A stretch of 64,000 bases of DNA from Sphingomonas sp. (GCF_017745215.1 NZ_JAGHZV010000001.1:372001-436000); one strand, 5' to 3'; shown: positions 8,367 through 18,928, counted from the stretch's first letter. The notes: generated by a model not told the origin, from the sequence alone. Numbers and translations: made by a program.

Positions 8367-11264
8367 ATGCGGAACAGAGGGCGCCACATCGGCCTTCACT
8401 TGTCGGTATGCGCGGCGGCGCTGATCCTGCCGGGATTGGCACATGCGCAGTCGACATCTGACTCCCCAGCCGTGGCGGCGCCGGCCGCGGCCGACGAACA
8501 GGCTTCGGAGATCATCGTGACCGGTTCGCGCCTCTCGAGCGGCGCGCGAGCCCCGCAACCGACCGCGGTCATCGATGCCAAGGCGCTCGCGGCGAGCGGC
8601 AATTTGCAGGTCAGCGAGGCGATCAGCGCGCTGCCGCAACTTGGCACGGCATCGGGTTCGCGCAGTCAGAACAACAACTCGCTCAATTCCGGCTTCGGGT
8701 TCGGCGGCGAATATATCAACCTGCGCAACCTCGGCATCCAGCGCACGCTGGTCCTGGTGAATGGTCGCCGGCACGTCGCGGGAAACCCGGGTACGTCGTC
8801 GGTCGACCTTACCGCCATCCCGTCGATCATGGTCGACCGTGTCGATGTCGTGACGGGCGCCGCCTCCGCCGTCTATGGTGCGGACGCGGTCAGCGGCGTC
8901 GTGAACATCGTCCTCAAGAGTAAGTACGAGGGCGCCGAAATCCGGGCGCGCGCGGGCATCACCGATCGTGGCGACGGTGGCGAGCGTTCGGTTTCCGGTA
9001 TCTTCGGCGCCAAATTCGCCGACGATCGCGGGCATGTCCTGCTCGCCGCCGAATATGCGCGGAGCGACGCCATCGACGTATCGAGCCGCTCCTATGGCTT
9101 TGCCGACAATGGCGGCACGGTCGCGTCGTTCGCGACACCGGCACTGGCCAACGGGTCGACGGCGACGCCGGGTGGCCGCTTTGCCGCGAGCGGGCTCTTC
9201 TTCGATGCCGGCAACGTCCTGCGGGCGCAGACGCCGGACGACCGCTATGCGCGCTATCCGCACAAATATCTCCAGAACCCCACCAGCCGGTATCTGGCGA
9301 ACGGCGTCTTCGACTATGCGCTCGCAGAAGGATCGGTTTCGGCCACGCTATATGGCGAGGCGAGCTATGGCCGGACGAAGACGACCTTCCGCTACGAGCC
9401 GGCGCCAGCACTTTTCTCCGGCGGCAACTATGGAACGGTCAACGAGACGCCGCCCGATCTGCCGCTGATCCCAGCCAACAATCCGTTCCTGCTCAACCTG
9501 CCTGCTTCGGTGCTGGCCCGGATCGGCGCGATTCCGGCGGCTGGCCTCAATTTCCAGCGCCGCCTCGAGGAGTTCGGCGAACGCTATTCGATCGTCGATC
9601 GCGAGACGATCCGGGCGGTCGCCGGGGTGCGCGGCGACCTGGCGCCGAAGGTTCACTACGACATCTATTATCAATATGGCCGCGTGGAGGCGACGCAGGA
9701 CGATCAGGGCGTCATCGCCAAGGACCGGCTGGTCGCGGCGCTGAACGTCAACAACAACGGCACGCCGGGCAACCTGTCCGACGACTATTGCGCGGACGCG
9801 CGGTACCGCAATCTCGGCTGCGTGCCGGTCAATGTCTTCGGCGTCGGCACGATCAGCCAGGCCTTCGTCGACTATGCGACCGTGCCGGCGGTGACCCGCT
9901 CGGTCTCGACCCAGAATGTCTTCTCGGGGTTCGTGCGCGCCGAGCCCTTCACGCTTCCCGCCGGCGATGTAGGCATCGTGGTCGGCGGTGAGTATCGCCG
10001 CGAGACCGTGGATGTGGCGCCGCCCGAAGTGCTGACCTCGGGCAACAACCTGACCAAGAAGATCCTCGGCATCGCCGCCGGCTATTCGGTCAAGGAGGCG
10101 TTCGGCGAGATCACCATCCCGCTGCTTGCCGACCTTCCGCTGATCAAGCGGCTCGAGGTCGGCGGCGCAGTCCGGTACAGCGATTATTCCACGGTCGGCA
10201 GCCAGACCTCGTGGAGCACGCGGCTCGACTGGGAGCCGGCGGACTTCCTGCGTGTGCGTGGAACGTACGGCACGGCGATCCGCGCGCCGAACCTCTATGA
10301 GCTCTACGCGCCCCGAACGGCGGCGATCAGCAATGTCATCGACCCTTGCGACCGGGTGAGCGATGCGGGAGCAGCGATCTCGCTCAGCGCCGCTCGCCAG
10401 GCCAGCTGCGGCGCCGCGCTCGGCGGTCTTGCATCGACGCTCGACCAGACGCAGGTCCAGCGCCAGACGGTCGGCAACGTCAGTCAGGGCAATCCGGGCC
10501 TGTCGCCCGAAACGGCGCGCAGCTACACGCTTGGCATGGTGGTCGCTCCCCGTGGGGCTCTGGGCGGCCTCACGCTGACCGCGGATTATTATCGCATCAA
10601 GATCGACCATGTCATCTCGCAGCTGACAATCCAGAATGTCGTCAATCGCTGCTACGACGACAACGGCCTGCCGCAGATCTTCTGCGGGCAGATCACCCGT
10701 TCGGCGACCACCGGCCAATTGCTGTCGGTCGCGAATTCCTTCCTGAACGCAGCGACCGAATTCGAGAACGGCCTGGATGTGGTCGGCGCCTATTCGCTGC
10801 CGCTCGAGCGGGTGGGGACGTCGCTTCCCGGCACGTTGCGCCTGCAGGTGGCATGGTCGCACCTCTTCAACCATTATTTCGTGCAATATGCCGGTGCGAA
10901 CCGGGATCACTATGATGGGCAGGTGGGCGACTTCCGCAACAAGGTCTCGATCGGCCTCGGCTACAATTCCGGCGGCTTCAACATCGCCTATGAGGCGCGC
11001 TATCTGTCGCCGGCCCTTGCCGACACGTCCCAGAATCTGGGGCCGAAGAACGACATCCCGGCGGTTTGGTATCACGACCTGCAGATGTCGCTCGAGGTCG
11101 GCAGGCGGTTCACCTTCGCCATCGGCGCGAAGAACCTGTTCGACCGTCAGCCACCCCTGATCTCGGGACCCGCGCGCACGTCGCCGAACGGGGAAGCGAC
11201 CGCAACCGGCATCTACGACACGCGCGGCCGGTTCCTGTATACCACCGCGACCATCAAGTTCTAA
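8367..11264 (+). CDS. TonB-dependent receptor, probable trehalose/oligosaccharide transporter of the outer membrane
   Basis: 965 residues from the ATG at 8367, preceded by GGGAGAGGGAAGA; the frame is open a little further upstream but without a better start. A signal peptide ends near AHAQ (about residue 28), then a TonB box-like EIIVTGSRL. The plug domain has LRNLGIQRTLVLVNGRR and VYGADAVSGVVNIVLK, followed by a large 22-strand barrel ending in ATIKF. It takes a substrate through the outer membrane using TonB-ExbBD energy. As first gene of the LacI-controlled operon with a permease and trehalase, its substrate is probably trehalose or a trehalose-containing glycan; that is inferred from context only. 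Confidence 0.9.
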   Translation: MRNRGRHIGLHLSVCAAALILPGLAHAQSTSDSPAVAAPAAADEQASEIIVTGSRLSSGARAPQPTAVIDAKALAASGNLQVSEAISALPQLGTASGSRSQNNNSLNSGFGFGGEYINLRNLGIQRTLVLVNGRRHVAGNPGTSSVDLTAIPSIMVDRVDVVTGAASAVYGADAVSGVVNIVLKSKYEGAEIRARAGITDRGDGGERSVSGIFGAKFADDRGHVLLAAEYARSDAIDVSSRSYGFADNGGTVASFATPALANGSTATPGGRFAASGLFFDAGNVLRAQTPDDRYARYPHKYLQNPTSRYLANGVFDYALAEGSVSATLYGEASYGRTKTTFRYEPAPALFSGGNYGTVNETPPDLPLIPANNPFLLNLPASVLARIGAIPAAGLNFQRRLEEFGERYSIVDRETIRAVAGVRGDLAPKVHYDIYYQYGRVEATQDDQGVIAKDRLVAALNVNNNGTPGNLSDDYCADARYRNLGCVPVNVFGVGTISQAFVDYATVPAVTRSVSTQNVFSGFVRAEPFTLPAGDVGIVVGGEYRRETVDVAPPEVLTSGNNLTKKILGIAAGYSVKEAFGEITIPLLADLPLIKRLEVGGAVRYSDYSTVGSQTSWSTRLDWEPADFLRVRGTYGTAIRAPNLYELYAPRTAAISNVIDPCDRVSDAGAAISLSAARQASCGAALGGLASTLDQTQVQRQTVGNVSQGNPGLSPETARSYTLGMVVAPRGALGGLTLTADYYRIKIDHVISQLTIQNVVNRCYDDNGLPQIFCGQITRSATTGQLLSVANSFLNAATEFENGLDVVGAYSLPLERVGTSLPGTLRLQVAWSHLFNHYFVQYAGANRDHYDGQVGDFRNKVSIGLGYNSGGFNIAYEARYLSPALADTSQNLGPKNDIPAVWYHDLQMSLEVGRRFTFAIGAKNLFDRQPPLISGPARTSPNGEATATGIYDTRGRFLYTTATIKF

Positions 11265-11282
11265 CGAGAAGGCATCGACCTG

Positions 11283-12722
11283 ATGGGCAGCATTGCAGAC
11301 GCCGACGGCATCTTTCCCACGCGCCGCCGCGTCCGACAGCAGAATCTGGGCGCGATCGCCGAAGCGGCCCGGAGCGTTCCGATCCTTCGTGAATGCGACG
11401 TGCTGGTGGTGGGCGGCGGACCGGCCGGATCCGCCGCTGCAACCGCGGCGGCCCGTGCCGGTGCCGATACCGTCCTCCTGGAACGCTACAATCACCTTGG
11501 CGGGCTTGCGACCGGCGGCCTCGTCATCTGGATCGACCGGATGACGGACTGGTCCGGCAATCTCGTCATCCGCGGCTTCGCGGAGGAGCTGCTCTCGCGG
11601 TTGCCGGCCTCCACGGTGAAAGGACCCGCACGGGACATTCTCGGCAGCACGGACGCAGCCCTGGTCGAACATTGGCGTCGGCGCTCCTCCGCCCACCACG
11701 GCGTGGTCACCTTGGCGCCGACGATCCATCCCGAGCATCTAAAGACCGAGAGCCAGCGCCTGGTGCTCGAGAGCGGTGCCGAGCTCGTTTTGCACGGCTG
11801 GGCGGCCGAACCCGTGCTCGACGAGGCGGGAGCCGTCTCCGGGGTCTTGTTCGAAAGCAAGGAAGGCCGCCGCGCGATCCGCGCCAAGGTGGTGATCGAC
11901 TGCACCGGCGATGGCGACCTGTTCTACCGCGCGGGCGCGCGCACCGATGCGGATATCGAGAAAAGCTCGATCCATCATTGCATGAACACCTCATGGCTGT
12001 TCGGCGGCGTGGACATGAAGGCCTGGCTGGCGTTTCGCTATGGCGAGCCACAGGCCTTCGCCGCTTTCATGGAGGCGGGCCGCCACGCCTCACCGCTTGG
12101 TTTCGAAAAGCCGGTCATATCCTGGGATGACGGCATCGCGCTGTTCATGGGCCCGCGGCTGTCGGGTCTGAGCGGCGTCGATGTTCTCGATCTCAGCGAG
12201 GCGGAGATCGCAAGCCGCGAGGCGATGCTCGCGCACCTGGCTTTCTATCGCGGCAACGCGCCCGGATTCGCGAACGCCGAGCTTCTGCAGGCCGGGTCCC
12301 AGCTCGGCGTCCGCCATTCGCGCCGGCTCGTCGGAGTGGCGCGTGTGACGCGGGCCGACTGGCGTTCCGGCGGATCGTCCGAGACGGAGATCGGCCTGTC
12401 GCCATCGCTGGCGCCGCAATGGCCGAGCCTCTCGGTCCCCTATGGCTGCCTCGTCCCTGAGACGCTCGATGGCTTGCTCGCAGCGGGACGGCATGTCTCC
12501 TGCGATCCGACATCCCATTCGATCCTGCGCGAGATCCCGCAATGCTGGCTCACCGGCCAGGCTGCGGGCGTGGCGGCCGCCCTTGCCGTCTCGAAGAACA
12601 TCCCGCCGCGAGCCGTGGAGATGGCGGACCTGCGCCAGGTCCTGCGTCGTCAGGGAGTCCTGCTGTCCGCCGAGGATGCTCCGCCTCGCACGGCTGCCTG
12701 TGCGGGGACGCGCCGTGGCTGA
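11283..12722 (+). CDS. FAD-dependent oxidoreductase (FAD_oxidored family)
   Basis: 479 residues. A Rossmann FAD-binding motif VVGGGPAGSAAA is at residues 42-53, with the acid ending the second strand in TVLLERYNHLGGLATGG, and a second nucleotide contact VVIDCTGDGDLFYRAG near 205-220. This is the pattern of the FAD-dependent oxidoreductases often annotated as putative glycoside- or sugar-oxidising enzymes in polysaccharide loci. No signal peptide, so cytoplasmic. It starts 18 bases after the receptor stop (GAGAAGG ribosome site) and overlaps the MFS gene by eight bases. In a trehalase operon it might oxidise a sugar ring before or after cleavage; that role is a guess. Confidence 0.8.
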   Translation: MGSIADADGIFPTRRRVRQQNLGAIAEAARSVPILRECDVLVVGGGPAGSAAATAAARAGADTVLLERYNHLGGLATGGLVIWIDRMTDWSGNLVIRGFAEELLSRLPASTVKGPARDILGSTDAALVEHWRRRSSAHHGVVTLAPTIHPEHLKTESQRLVLESGAELVLHGWAAEPVLDEAGAVSGVLFESKEGRRAIRAKVVIDCTGDGDLFYRAGARTDADIEKSSIHHCMNTSWLFGGVDMKAWLAFRYGEPQAFAAFMEAGRHASPLGFEKPVISWDDGIALFMGPRLSGLSGVDVLDLSEAEIASREAMLAHLAFYRGNAPGFANAELLQAGSQLGVRHSRRLVGVARVTRADWRSGGSSETEIGLSPSLAPQWPSLSVPYGCLVPETLDGLLAAGRHVSCDPTSHSILREIPQCWLTGQAAGVAAALAVSKNIPPRAVEMADLRQVLRRQGVLLSAEDAPPRTAACAGTRRG

Positions 12723-13959
12723 AACCGCGACAATGGAATTCCGCAACGGCTGGCGATCGCTTGCCGGCAGCATGCTAGGCCTCGCGATCGGCGTTCACGC
12801 GCTTCCCTTCGGGACATCGGGTCTCTTCCTCGGGCCGTTGACCCGGACCTTTGGCTGGACGCGCGCGGAAGCATCGTTCGGCCCGACCTTGCTGTTCCTG
12901 TGTCTGGGAGCCATTGCGCCGATATTCGGCACGGTGATCGACCGCTTCGGCGCGCGCCGCGTGATCCTTCCCGGCCTGCTCGCCCTGACGCTTTTCTTCG
13001 TCGCCTTGAGCCAGACCACCGGCTCGCTCGCCTTCTACTATGGGACGTTCATCGCCGTCGGGGTGATCGGGGTCGGTAGCGCGACCCCCACCTACACACG
13101 CATCGTCAACGCTCGCTTCCGTGCAGCGCGGGGCCGTGCGCTGGGCATCGCGCTGATCGGTACCGGCCTGTCCTCGGCCGCGATGCCGCCTTTGCTCAGC
13201 CTGGCGATCGATGCCTGGGGCTGGCGCGCCGGCTATTTCCTGCTCGCGGGCGTCGTCGCCCTTGCGACACCGGTCGTCCTCGCGCTGCTCAAGGCGGAGG
13301 ATGGCGCGAAGGCGGCCAAGGCCGATGACGCGCAGGTGCCGTTTCCGACGATCCTCCGGGACCCGCTGCTGTGGGGCCTTGGGCTCATCTTCTTCCTGGT
13401 CGCGCTCGCCGTCGGCGGGTTCAGCGGACATTTCGTCGCGATGATGACGGACCGCGGTTTCAGCGCCGTGGATGCGGCACGCATGATGGGGGCCGGCGGG
13501 CTGTTCCTCATCGCCGGCCGCCTTGTAACCGGCTTCCTTATCGACCGCTTCTTCGCGCCGCGCGTCGCAGCGGTGATCATGGTGGTCAGTGCGGCGGGGT
13601 TCCTGCTGATCGCGCAGAGCGGTCCTGGCGTCGCCGTGGTCGGTCTGGTGGTCGCCGGTCTTGCGTTCGGCGCGGAGATCGACCTCGTCAGCTATCTGGT
13701 CGCGCGTTACTTCGGACTCGCCGCCTATGGCCGCACCTACGGCATCCTCTATGCCTTCGTGGTCGTCGGGACGGCCATATCGCCGACCGCCTATGGCTGG
13801 TGTTTCGACCGGTTCGGCTCCTACGTCGAGGTCCTGCACGGGGCGGGGATCCTGCTGGGCGCCGCGGCCGCTGGCTTTCTGCTGCTCCGGCGGTTTCCCG
13901 TCCTGGATGGGAGTGCGTCATCCAAATCTTCCATCGTCGGCGGGGAGGTCCACGCATGA
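12715..13959 (+). CDS. MFS transporter, 12 TM, probable disaccharide permease
   Basis: 414 residues from the GTG at 12715 (GGGGA seven bases upstream, overlapping the preceding gene by eight bases); an ATG at 12733 would give six residues less. Twelve hydrophobic segments are visible. A loop 2-3 motif follows the second helix (GTVIDRFGARRV) and a matching one precedes the second half (GRLVTGFLIDRFFAPRV), as in the oxalate/formate-antiporter and monocarboxylate-like MFS branch. Its place between a TonB receptor and a cytoplasmic trehalase suggests it carries the disaccharide across the inner membrane. Its stop overlaps the trehalase start by four bases (ATGA), so translation is coupled. Confidence 0.85.
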   Translation: MAETATMEFRNGWRSLAGSMLGLAIGVHALPFGTSGLFLGPLTRTFGWTRAEASFGPTLLFLCLGAIAPIFGTVIDRFGARRVILPGLLALTLFFVALSQTTGSLAFYYGTFIAVGVIGVGSATPTYTRIVNARFRAARGRALGIALIGTGLSSAAMPPLLSLAIDAWGWRAGYFLLAGVVALATPVVLALLKAEDGAKAAKADDAQVPFPTILRDPLLWGLGLIFFLVALAVGGFSGHFVAMMTDRGFSAVDAARMMGAGGLFLIAGRLVTGFLIDRFFAPRVAAVIMVVSAAGFLLIAQSGPGVAVVGLVVAGLAFGAEIDLVSYLVARYFGLAAYGRTYGILYAFVVVGTAISPTAYGWCFDRFGSYVEVLHGAGILLGAAAAGFLLLRRFPVLDGSASSKSSIVGGEVHA

Positions 13960-15497
13960 TCCCGGCACGTTCACCCGCGCAGCTGATGCCCAGGCTTTAT
14001 GAGGCGCTGTGGGAAACCGGCGCGGTCATTGACATGAAGGCATTGGCCGATGCGAGGCTCGGTGACACGCCCGAGCGGATCGACGCGGCGTTCGCCCGCG
14101 AGGCGACCCGCGATCCGGAGGCGATCCGGGCCTTCGTCGGCCGTTGGTTCACGTTCCCGGCGCCGCCGGACCAGCTGGCGCCCTGCGATCCAATGACCCT
14201 GGCCGATCGGATCGAGTATCTCTGGGACTTGCTGGTGCGCCCGCCCGGGTTTCAGGACGGCGTTTCTCAGGTGGCGTTGCAGCACGCTTATATCGTCCCC
14301 GGGGGCGCATTCCGCGAATGCTATTATTGGGACTCCTATTTCACCCTCCTGGGGCTCGGTGACGAGCGGGCGGCGCTGCGCGAAGAATGCGTGGCGGCGC
14401 TGGCCGAGCAGATCGACACCTTCGGTTTCGTGCCGAACGGCACGCGGACCTACTATCTGTCGCGTTCGCAGCCGCCGACCTTCTACGCCTCGGTGGGGGC
14501 GCTCTTGCCGGATGCGCCCGAGCGAGCATGGGCGCGGTATCTGCCGCAGTTGATTGCCGAACACGGCTATTGGATGCGCGGCTCCGAGAGTCTGCAGCCT
14601 GGCGAGGCTGCGGACTGCGTCGTCCGGCTTCCGGACGGTGCGCTGCTCAATCGCTATTGGAGTCACTCGGCAACGCCGCGCGACGAGGCGCGCGCCGGCC
14701 GCGATGTCGCGATCGCCAAGGCGGCGGCGCCCCGCGCGCCTGAGGAATTGTATCGCGAGATTCGCGCCGGCTGCGCCACGGGCTGGGATTTCAGCTCGCG
14801 CTGGTTCGGCGATCGGGCGACGATGGCCACGCTCCGAGCGACGTCCATCGTCCCGATCGATCTCAATGCGCTCTTGTTCGGCCTGGAGCGCGCGATCGCA
14901 CAGGGCTCCGCGGCGGCGGGCGACGAGGCCCGCGCCACCGACTTTGTGCGTCGCGCGGAGGATCGCCGACAGGCGATCGATCGGTGGCTATGGAACGAGA
15001 CTCTCGGCCTGTACGACGATTATGATTACGAGGCGGGCGAACTGCGCGGTGCGGTGAGCGCCGCGGCGCTCGTTCCGCTGTTCGCGGGCACCGCAACGCG
15101 CGATCGCGCCAAAGCAACCGTCGAGACGATGAAGCGCGGCCTGCTTGTGAAAGGCGGGCTGCTCGCGACCGATCGTCACACCGGAGAGCAATGGGATTCT
15201 CCCAACGGATGGGCGCCGAGCCACTGGTTCGCGGTGGCGGGCCTGCGGCGCTACGGGTTCACCGCCGAGGCGAAGGATCTCGCGCGGCGCTGGCTCGAGA
15301 CGGTTGCGCTCGTTTATGCGGAGACCGGGCGTCTCATGGAAAAATACGATGTCGTGCGGCAGGCGCCTGGCAGTGGTGGCGGTTATCCGCTTGAAGATGG
15401 GTTCGGGTGGACGAATGGTGTGACCGCGGCGCTTTTTCGCGACTATCCGGTGCTGATGAAATTCGGTGAAACGGTCCCGGTGCCCCTTCCGGCTTGA
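13956..15497 (+). CDS. Trehalase, glycoside hydrolase family 37
   Basis: 513 residues. Hydrolyses alpha,alpha-trehalose to two glucoses with inversion. Both GH37 signatures are present: PGGAFRECYYWDSYF at 115-129 and QWDSPNGWAP at 412-421. The general acid corresponds to D278 (GWDFSSRW) and the general base to E462 (MEKYD). One oddity: the usual GGGGEY before PLxDGFGWTNG reads SGGGY here, so the conserved Glu of that loop is missing, which could shift specificity to another alpha-glucoside. There is no signal peptide, so it is cytoplasmic (TreF-like) and needs the upstream permease. Last gene of the LacI-controlled operon. Confidence 0.9.
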   Translation: MIPARSPAQLMPRLYEALWETGAVIDMKALADARLGDTPERIDAAFAREATRDPEAIRAFVGRWFTFPAPPDQLAPCDPMTLADRIEYLWDLLVRPPGFQDGVSQVALQHAYIVPGGAFRECYYWDSYFTLLGLGDERAALREECVAALAEQIDTFGFVPNGTRTYYLSRSQPPTFYASVGALLPDAPERAWARYLPQLIAEHGYWMRGSESLQPGEAADCVVRLPDGALLNRYWSHSATPRDEARAGRDVAIAKAAAPRAPEELYREIRAGCATGWDFSSRWFGDRATMATLRATSIVPIDLNALLFGLERAIAQGSAAAGDEARATDFVRRAEDRRQAIDRWLWNETLGLYDDYDYEAGELRGAVSAAALVPLFAGTATRDRAKATVETMKRGLLVKGGLLATDRHTGEQWDSPNGWAPSHWFAVAGLRRYGFTAEAKDLARRWLETVALVYAETGRLMEKYDVVRQAPGSGGGYPLEDGFGWTNGVTAALFRDYPVLMKFGETVPVPLPA

Positions 15498-15532
15498 TCG
15501 CGGCCCCGATGTCCGCTTCGCGCTTCATCTGC

Positions 15533-15590
15533 GTGGAGCATGGTTCGCCTCTGGCTGCTTCCACAGCCAAGCAGTCGCGAGAACCGCGCC
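15533..15590 (+). repeat. Dispersed intergenic repeat, copy 1
   Basis: Shares GTGGAGCAxGGTTCGCC, then CTGGCTGCTTCCxCAGCCAA, then GCAGTCGC and a GAACCGCGC-like end with the copy at 24487. TGGCTG and CAGCCA form a small hairpin. A third, more diverged copy is at 60957. It lies just after the trehalase stop, and only the first part of the longer repeat seen in copies 2 and 3 is kept. Confidence 0.65.
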
Positions 15591-15614
15591 CGTCCGTCGT
15601 GCCGGTCGCCTGCG

Positions 15615-15911
15615 TCAACCGACGGCCACGGCATGAAGGGTCCAGGCGCTGCGCTCGCCGAGCGCGTTGATGTGCGAGAGATAATTCTGGAAATGGAGCG
15701 TTTCGCGGTGCGCGATCACCGCGGCGTGACTGGTATAGAGCTCGTCGAGCACGAAGCGGCCGGGGGCCGCCAGATCGGCCCAGAGGTCGTAGCGCAGATT
15801 GCCCGGCTCCGCCCGGCTCGGCGCGACCATGCCGTCGAGCAGCGTCCGGAGTTCGCCGGCCTTGCCCGGATGTGCCGTGAGCACAGCCACCGTCTTCACC
15901 TGGTTCGTCAT
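15615..15911 (-). CDS. Antibiotic biosynthesis monooxygenase (ABM) domain protein, putative quinol monooxygenase
   Basis: 98 residues, a single ferredoxin-like alpha/beta barrel of the ABM/YgiN family: VAVLTAHPGKAGELRTLLDGM, then NLRYDLWADLAAPGRFVLDELYTS and the HRETLHFQNYL helix are typical. Such small dimeric enzymes oxidise quinol- or polyketide-like substrates without cofactors, or act in quinone redox protection. AGGAG lies well placed before the ATG at 15911. It is divergent from the DJ-1/PfpI gene across a 215-bp AT-richer region, suggesting a shared stress-responsive promoter region. The substrate is unknown. Confidence 0.85.
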   Translation of the reverse strand: MTNQVKTVAVLTAHPGKAGELRTLLDGMVAPSRAEPGNLRYDLWADLAAPGRFVLDELYTSHAAVIAHRETLHFQNYLSHINALGERSAWTLHAVAVG

Positions 15912-16126
15912 CTGCCTGCTCCTGGATGAGTAAGAATCCGCACAGGATAAGGTGTCGGTCAGATATCGTGTCGTAAAATTGCGTCAAATTTGGTTGTTGA
16001 ACGGTAAGATCCTCGATCCTCCAGCCGATTAACCTCGGCTTACCTCCATTTACGTGCCGATCGACCGCGTCGGAGCTATCGATAGTTCGTCGCTTTATTC
16101 GACGGATCGAAGCAAAGGAGGAAGTC

Positions 16127-16954
16127 ATGAGCAAAGGTAAGGTCGTTATCCTTGGTTCAAATGCCGAGCGCATCGAGATCAAGGGCGGTTACTGGGGCGC
16201 CACCGGCCAGTATCTCAATGAAACCGTAGTGCCCGCGATGGCGCTCATCGAGGCAGGCTACGACGTGGTGCTCGCCACGCCCAATGGCGAGCCGCCGTAC
16301 ATCGACCCGGCATCGGACAAGGTCGAACATTTCGGCGGCGACGAAGCGCTTTATGCCCGCGCCAAGGACTTCTACGCCAACGATCCCGCGATGAAGGGGC
16401 GCACGCTGCGCTCGGTGCTAGACGAGGGCCTCGACAATTATGCCGGGCTGCACATCCCGGGCGGGCAGGCGCCGATCGTCGACCTGATGCAGGACCAGCA
16501 GATCGGCGAGATCCTGCGCCACTTCCACGCGAAGGCGAAGCCCACCGCGATGCTGTGCCACGGCCCGATCTCGTCGGTGGCCGCGATGCCCTATGCCCGC
16601 GAGTTCCGCGCGGCACTGATCGCAGGCGACACCGAAAAGGCTCGGGAATGGGCCAAAGGCTGGCAATATGCCGGCTACAGGATGACGGTCTTCTCGGCGA
16701 CCGAGGAGAAGTGGATCCAGGACAATATCCTCCACGGCGAACTCTATTTCGACATGCCGTTCGCGCTGAACCTGGCCGGCGCCGAGGTCAGCACCACGCC
16801 CGAGGACTTCGCGCCCTACGTCGTCGAGGATCGCGAGCTGATCACGGGGCAGAACCCGCGCTCGGATCACCCGATCGCCAAGGCACTGATCGCCGCGCTC
16901 GACCGCTATCGCGCGCAGTCCGGTGCCGCCGCTTCGATGCTCGCCACCGCCTGA
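16127..16954 (+). CDS. DJ-1/PfpI family (class I glutamine amidotransferase-like) protein
   Basis: 275 residues. The flavodoxin-like fold carries the nucleophile elbow AMLCHGP with C144 and the oxyanion loop HIPGGQ at 109-114. This matches Hsp31-like or NonF-like members of the DJ-1/PfpI superfamily, which act as glyoxalases, hydratases or stress chaperones. A very strong ribosome site (AAAGGAGG) lies seven bases before the ATG, and a small hairpin (CGTCG/CGACG, 16088-16104) sits just upstream. The next gene is an exported alpha/beta hydrolase, so they may form an operon. The exact activity cannot be assigned. Confidence 0.82.
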   Translation: MSKGKVVILGSNAERIEIKGGYWGATGQYLNETVVPAMALIEAGYDVVLATPNGEPPYIDPASDKVEHFGGDEALYARAKDFYANDPAMKGRTLRSVLDEGLDNYAGLHIPGGQAPIVDLMQDQQIGEILRHFHAKAKPTAMLCHGPISSVAAMPYAREFRAALIAGDTEKAREWAKGWQYAGYRMTVFSATEEKWIQDNILHGELYFDMPFALNLAGAEVSTTPEDFAPYVVEDRELITGQNPRSDHPIAKALIAALDRYRAQSGAAASMLATA

Positions 16955-16973
16955 GGCGCGAGAAGCCCATTCT

Positions 16974-16997
16974 CCGCCCGGCAGATGCTGCGGGCGG
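16974..16997 (+). other. Intergenic stem-loop between the DJ-1 gene and the next hydrolase
   Basis: CCGCCC pairs with GGGCGG and, inside a one-base bulge, GCAG pairs with CTGC around an ATG loop. There is no T-run, so it is more likely an mRNA-stabilising or attenuating hairpin than a full terminator. Confidence 0.4.
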
Positions 16998-17019
16998 GGG
17001 GAATCCCAGGAGACACACC

Positions 17020-17778
17020 ATGAACCGCATTCTGTTTGGAGGAATCCTCGCCATGCTCACCGCATCCGCCGCCCCGGCGCAGACCGTCCCGGACAAGCCC
17101 GTCTCGATCGTGCTGGTGCACGGCGCCTTCGTCGACGCATCGGGCTGGAAGTCGGTCTACGACATCCTCACGCGCGACGGCTATGAAGTGCTCGTCGTCC
17201 AGAACCCCACGATCACGCTCGAGGGCGATGTCGAGGCGACGAAGCAGGTCATCGCCAAGGCGAGCAAGCCGGTGGTGCTGGTCGGCCACTCCTATGGCGG
17301 CGCAGTGATCACCGAGGCCGGCGCCGACCCCAAGGTCCGCAGCCTCGTCTATCTCGCCGCCTTCGCGCCCGACGTCGGCGAGTCGGTGTTCGAGCTCGCC
17401 ACGCGGCCGGTGCCCGGCGAGCCTTCGCCGCCGCTGCTCCCGCCGAGCGACGGCTTCATCATCGTCGATCCCGCCAAGTTCCCCGCGGCATTCGCGCCCG
17501 ACGGCGATCCCGCGACGGTGCGGTTCATGGCGGCGTCGCAGGTGCCTTGGGGCCTTGGCGCGATCCAGCCGAAGCTCACCCAGGCAGCCTGGAAGGACAA
17601 GCCGCTGCGGTTCATGCTGACGACGCAGGATCACATGATCCCGCCGACCACGCAGCGCTTCATGGCCGCGCGGGCCAAGGCGAAGACCGTCGAGATCGCG
17701 AGCAGCCACGCCGTGATGCTCTCGCACCCCGAGGAAGTCGCCGCGTTCATCGAGGGCGCGGCCGCCGACATGAAATGA
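17020..17778 (+). CDS. Exported alpha/beta hydrolase (EstC-like)
   Basis: 252 residues. The start at 17020 is supported by AGGAG eight bases upstream and by the signal peptide that follows ([20 protein letters not shown]). The catalytic triad is visible as S91 in GHSYGG, D204 in TTQDHMIPP and H230 in [10 protein letters not shown]; the oxyanion motif is [11 protein letters not shown]. Proteins of this shape are esterases or lactonases of small substrates, often linked to stress or quorum-quenching clusters. It follows the DJ-1 gene with 65 bp between them and precedes another exported hydrolase. Substrate unknown. Confidence 0.85.
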   Translation: MNRILFGGILAMLTASAAPAQTVPDKPVSIVLVHGAFVDASGWKSVYDILTRDGYEVLVVQNPTITLEGDVEATKQVIAKASKPVVLVGHSYGGAVITEAGADPKVRSLVYLAAFAPDVGESVFELATRPVPGEPSPPLLPPSDGFIIVDPAKFPAAFAPDGDPATVRFMAASQVPWGLGAIQPKLTQAAWKDKPLRFMLTTQDHMIPPTTQRFMAARAKAKTVEIASSHAVMLSHPEEVAAFIEGAAADMK

Positions 17779-17843
17779 TCCGGACGTCGCGCGGCCGTCC
17801 CCGCACGGCCGCGCGATCCTTTCCCGAACCCATGGAGATTGCC

Positions 17844-18827
<984 letters not shown>

Positions 18828-18839
18828 CGATGAGATGCG

Positions 18840-18877
18840 GTCGGCGCGCCCCCGCCGATCGCAGTCGGGGCGCCGAC
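18840..18877. terminator. Imperfect GC hairpin between converging genes
   Basis: GTCGGCGCGCCCC (18840-18852) pairs imperfectly with GGGGCGCCGAC (18867-18877). It sits between the converging hydrolase and TonB receptor genes where a bidirectional terminator is expected. No T-run is present. Confidence 0.3.
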
Positions 18878-18928
18878 GCCTCGCGTCCCCCCTCCCGTGC
18901 CGGCGTCCCGACCCTCCAACGCCAGACT

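Noticed and set aside
9348..11738. Long open frame of 796 codons on the minus strand
   Set aside because: It lies antisense to the TonB receptor and has the Arg/Asp/Ala-rich, domain-free look of a GC-rich shadow frame. The plus-strand gene has clear motifs and a ribosome site.
6884..15497. A complete integrated island with direct repeats of the tRNA 3' end
   Set aside because: I saw no second copy of the tRNA 3' end and no integrase gene in the window, so only the left-edge scar is claimed.
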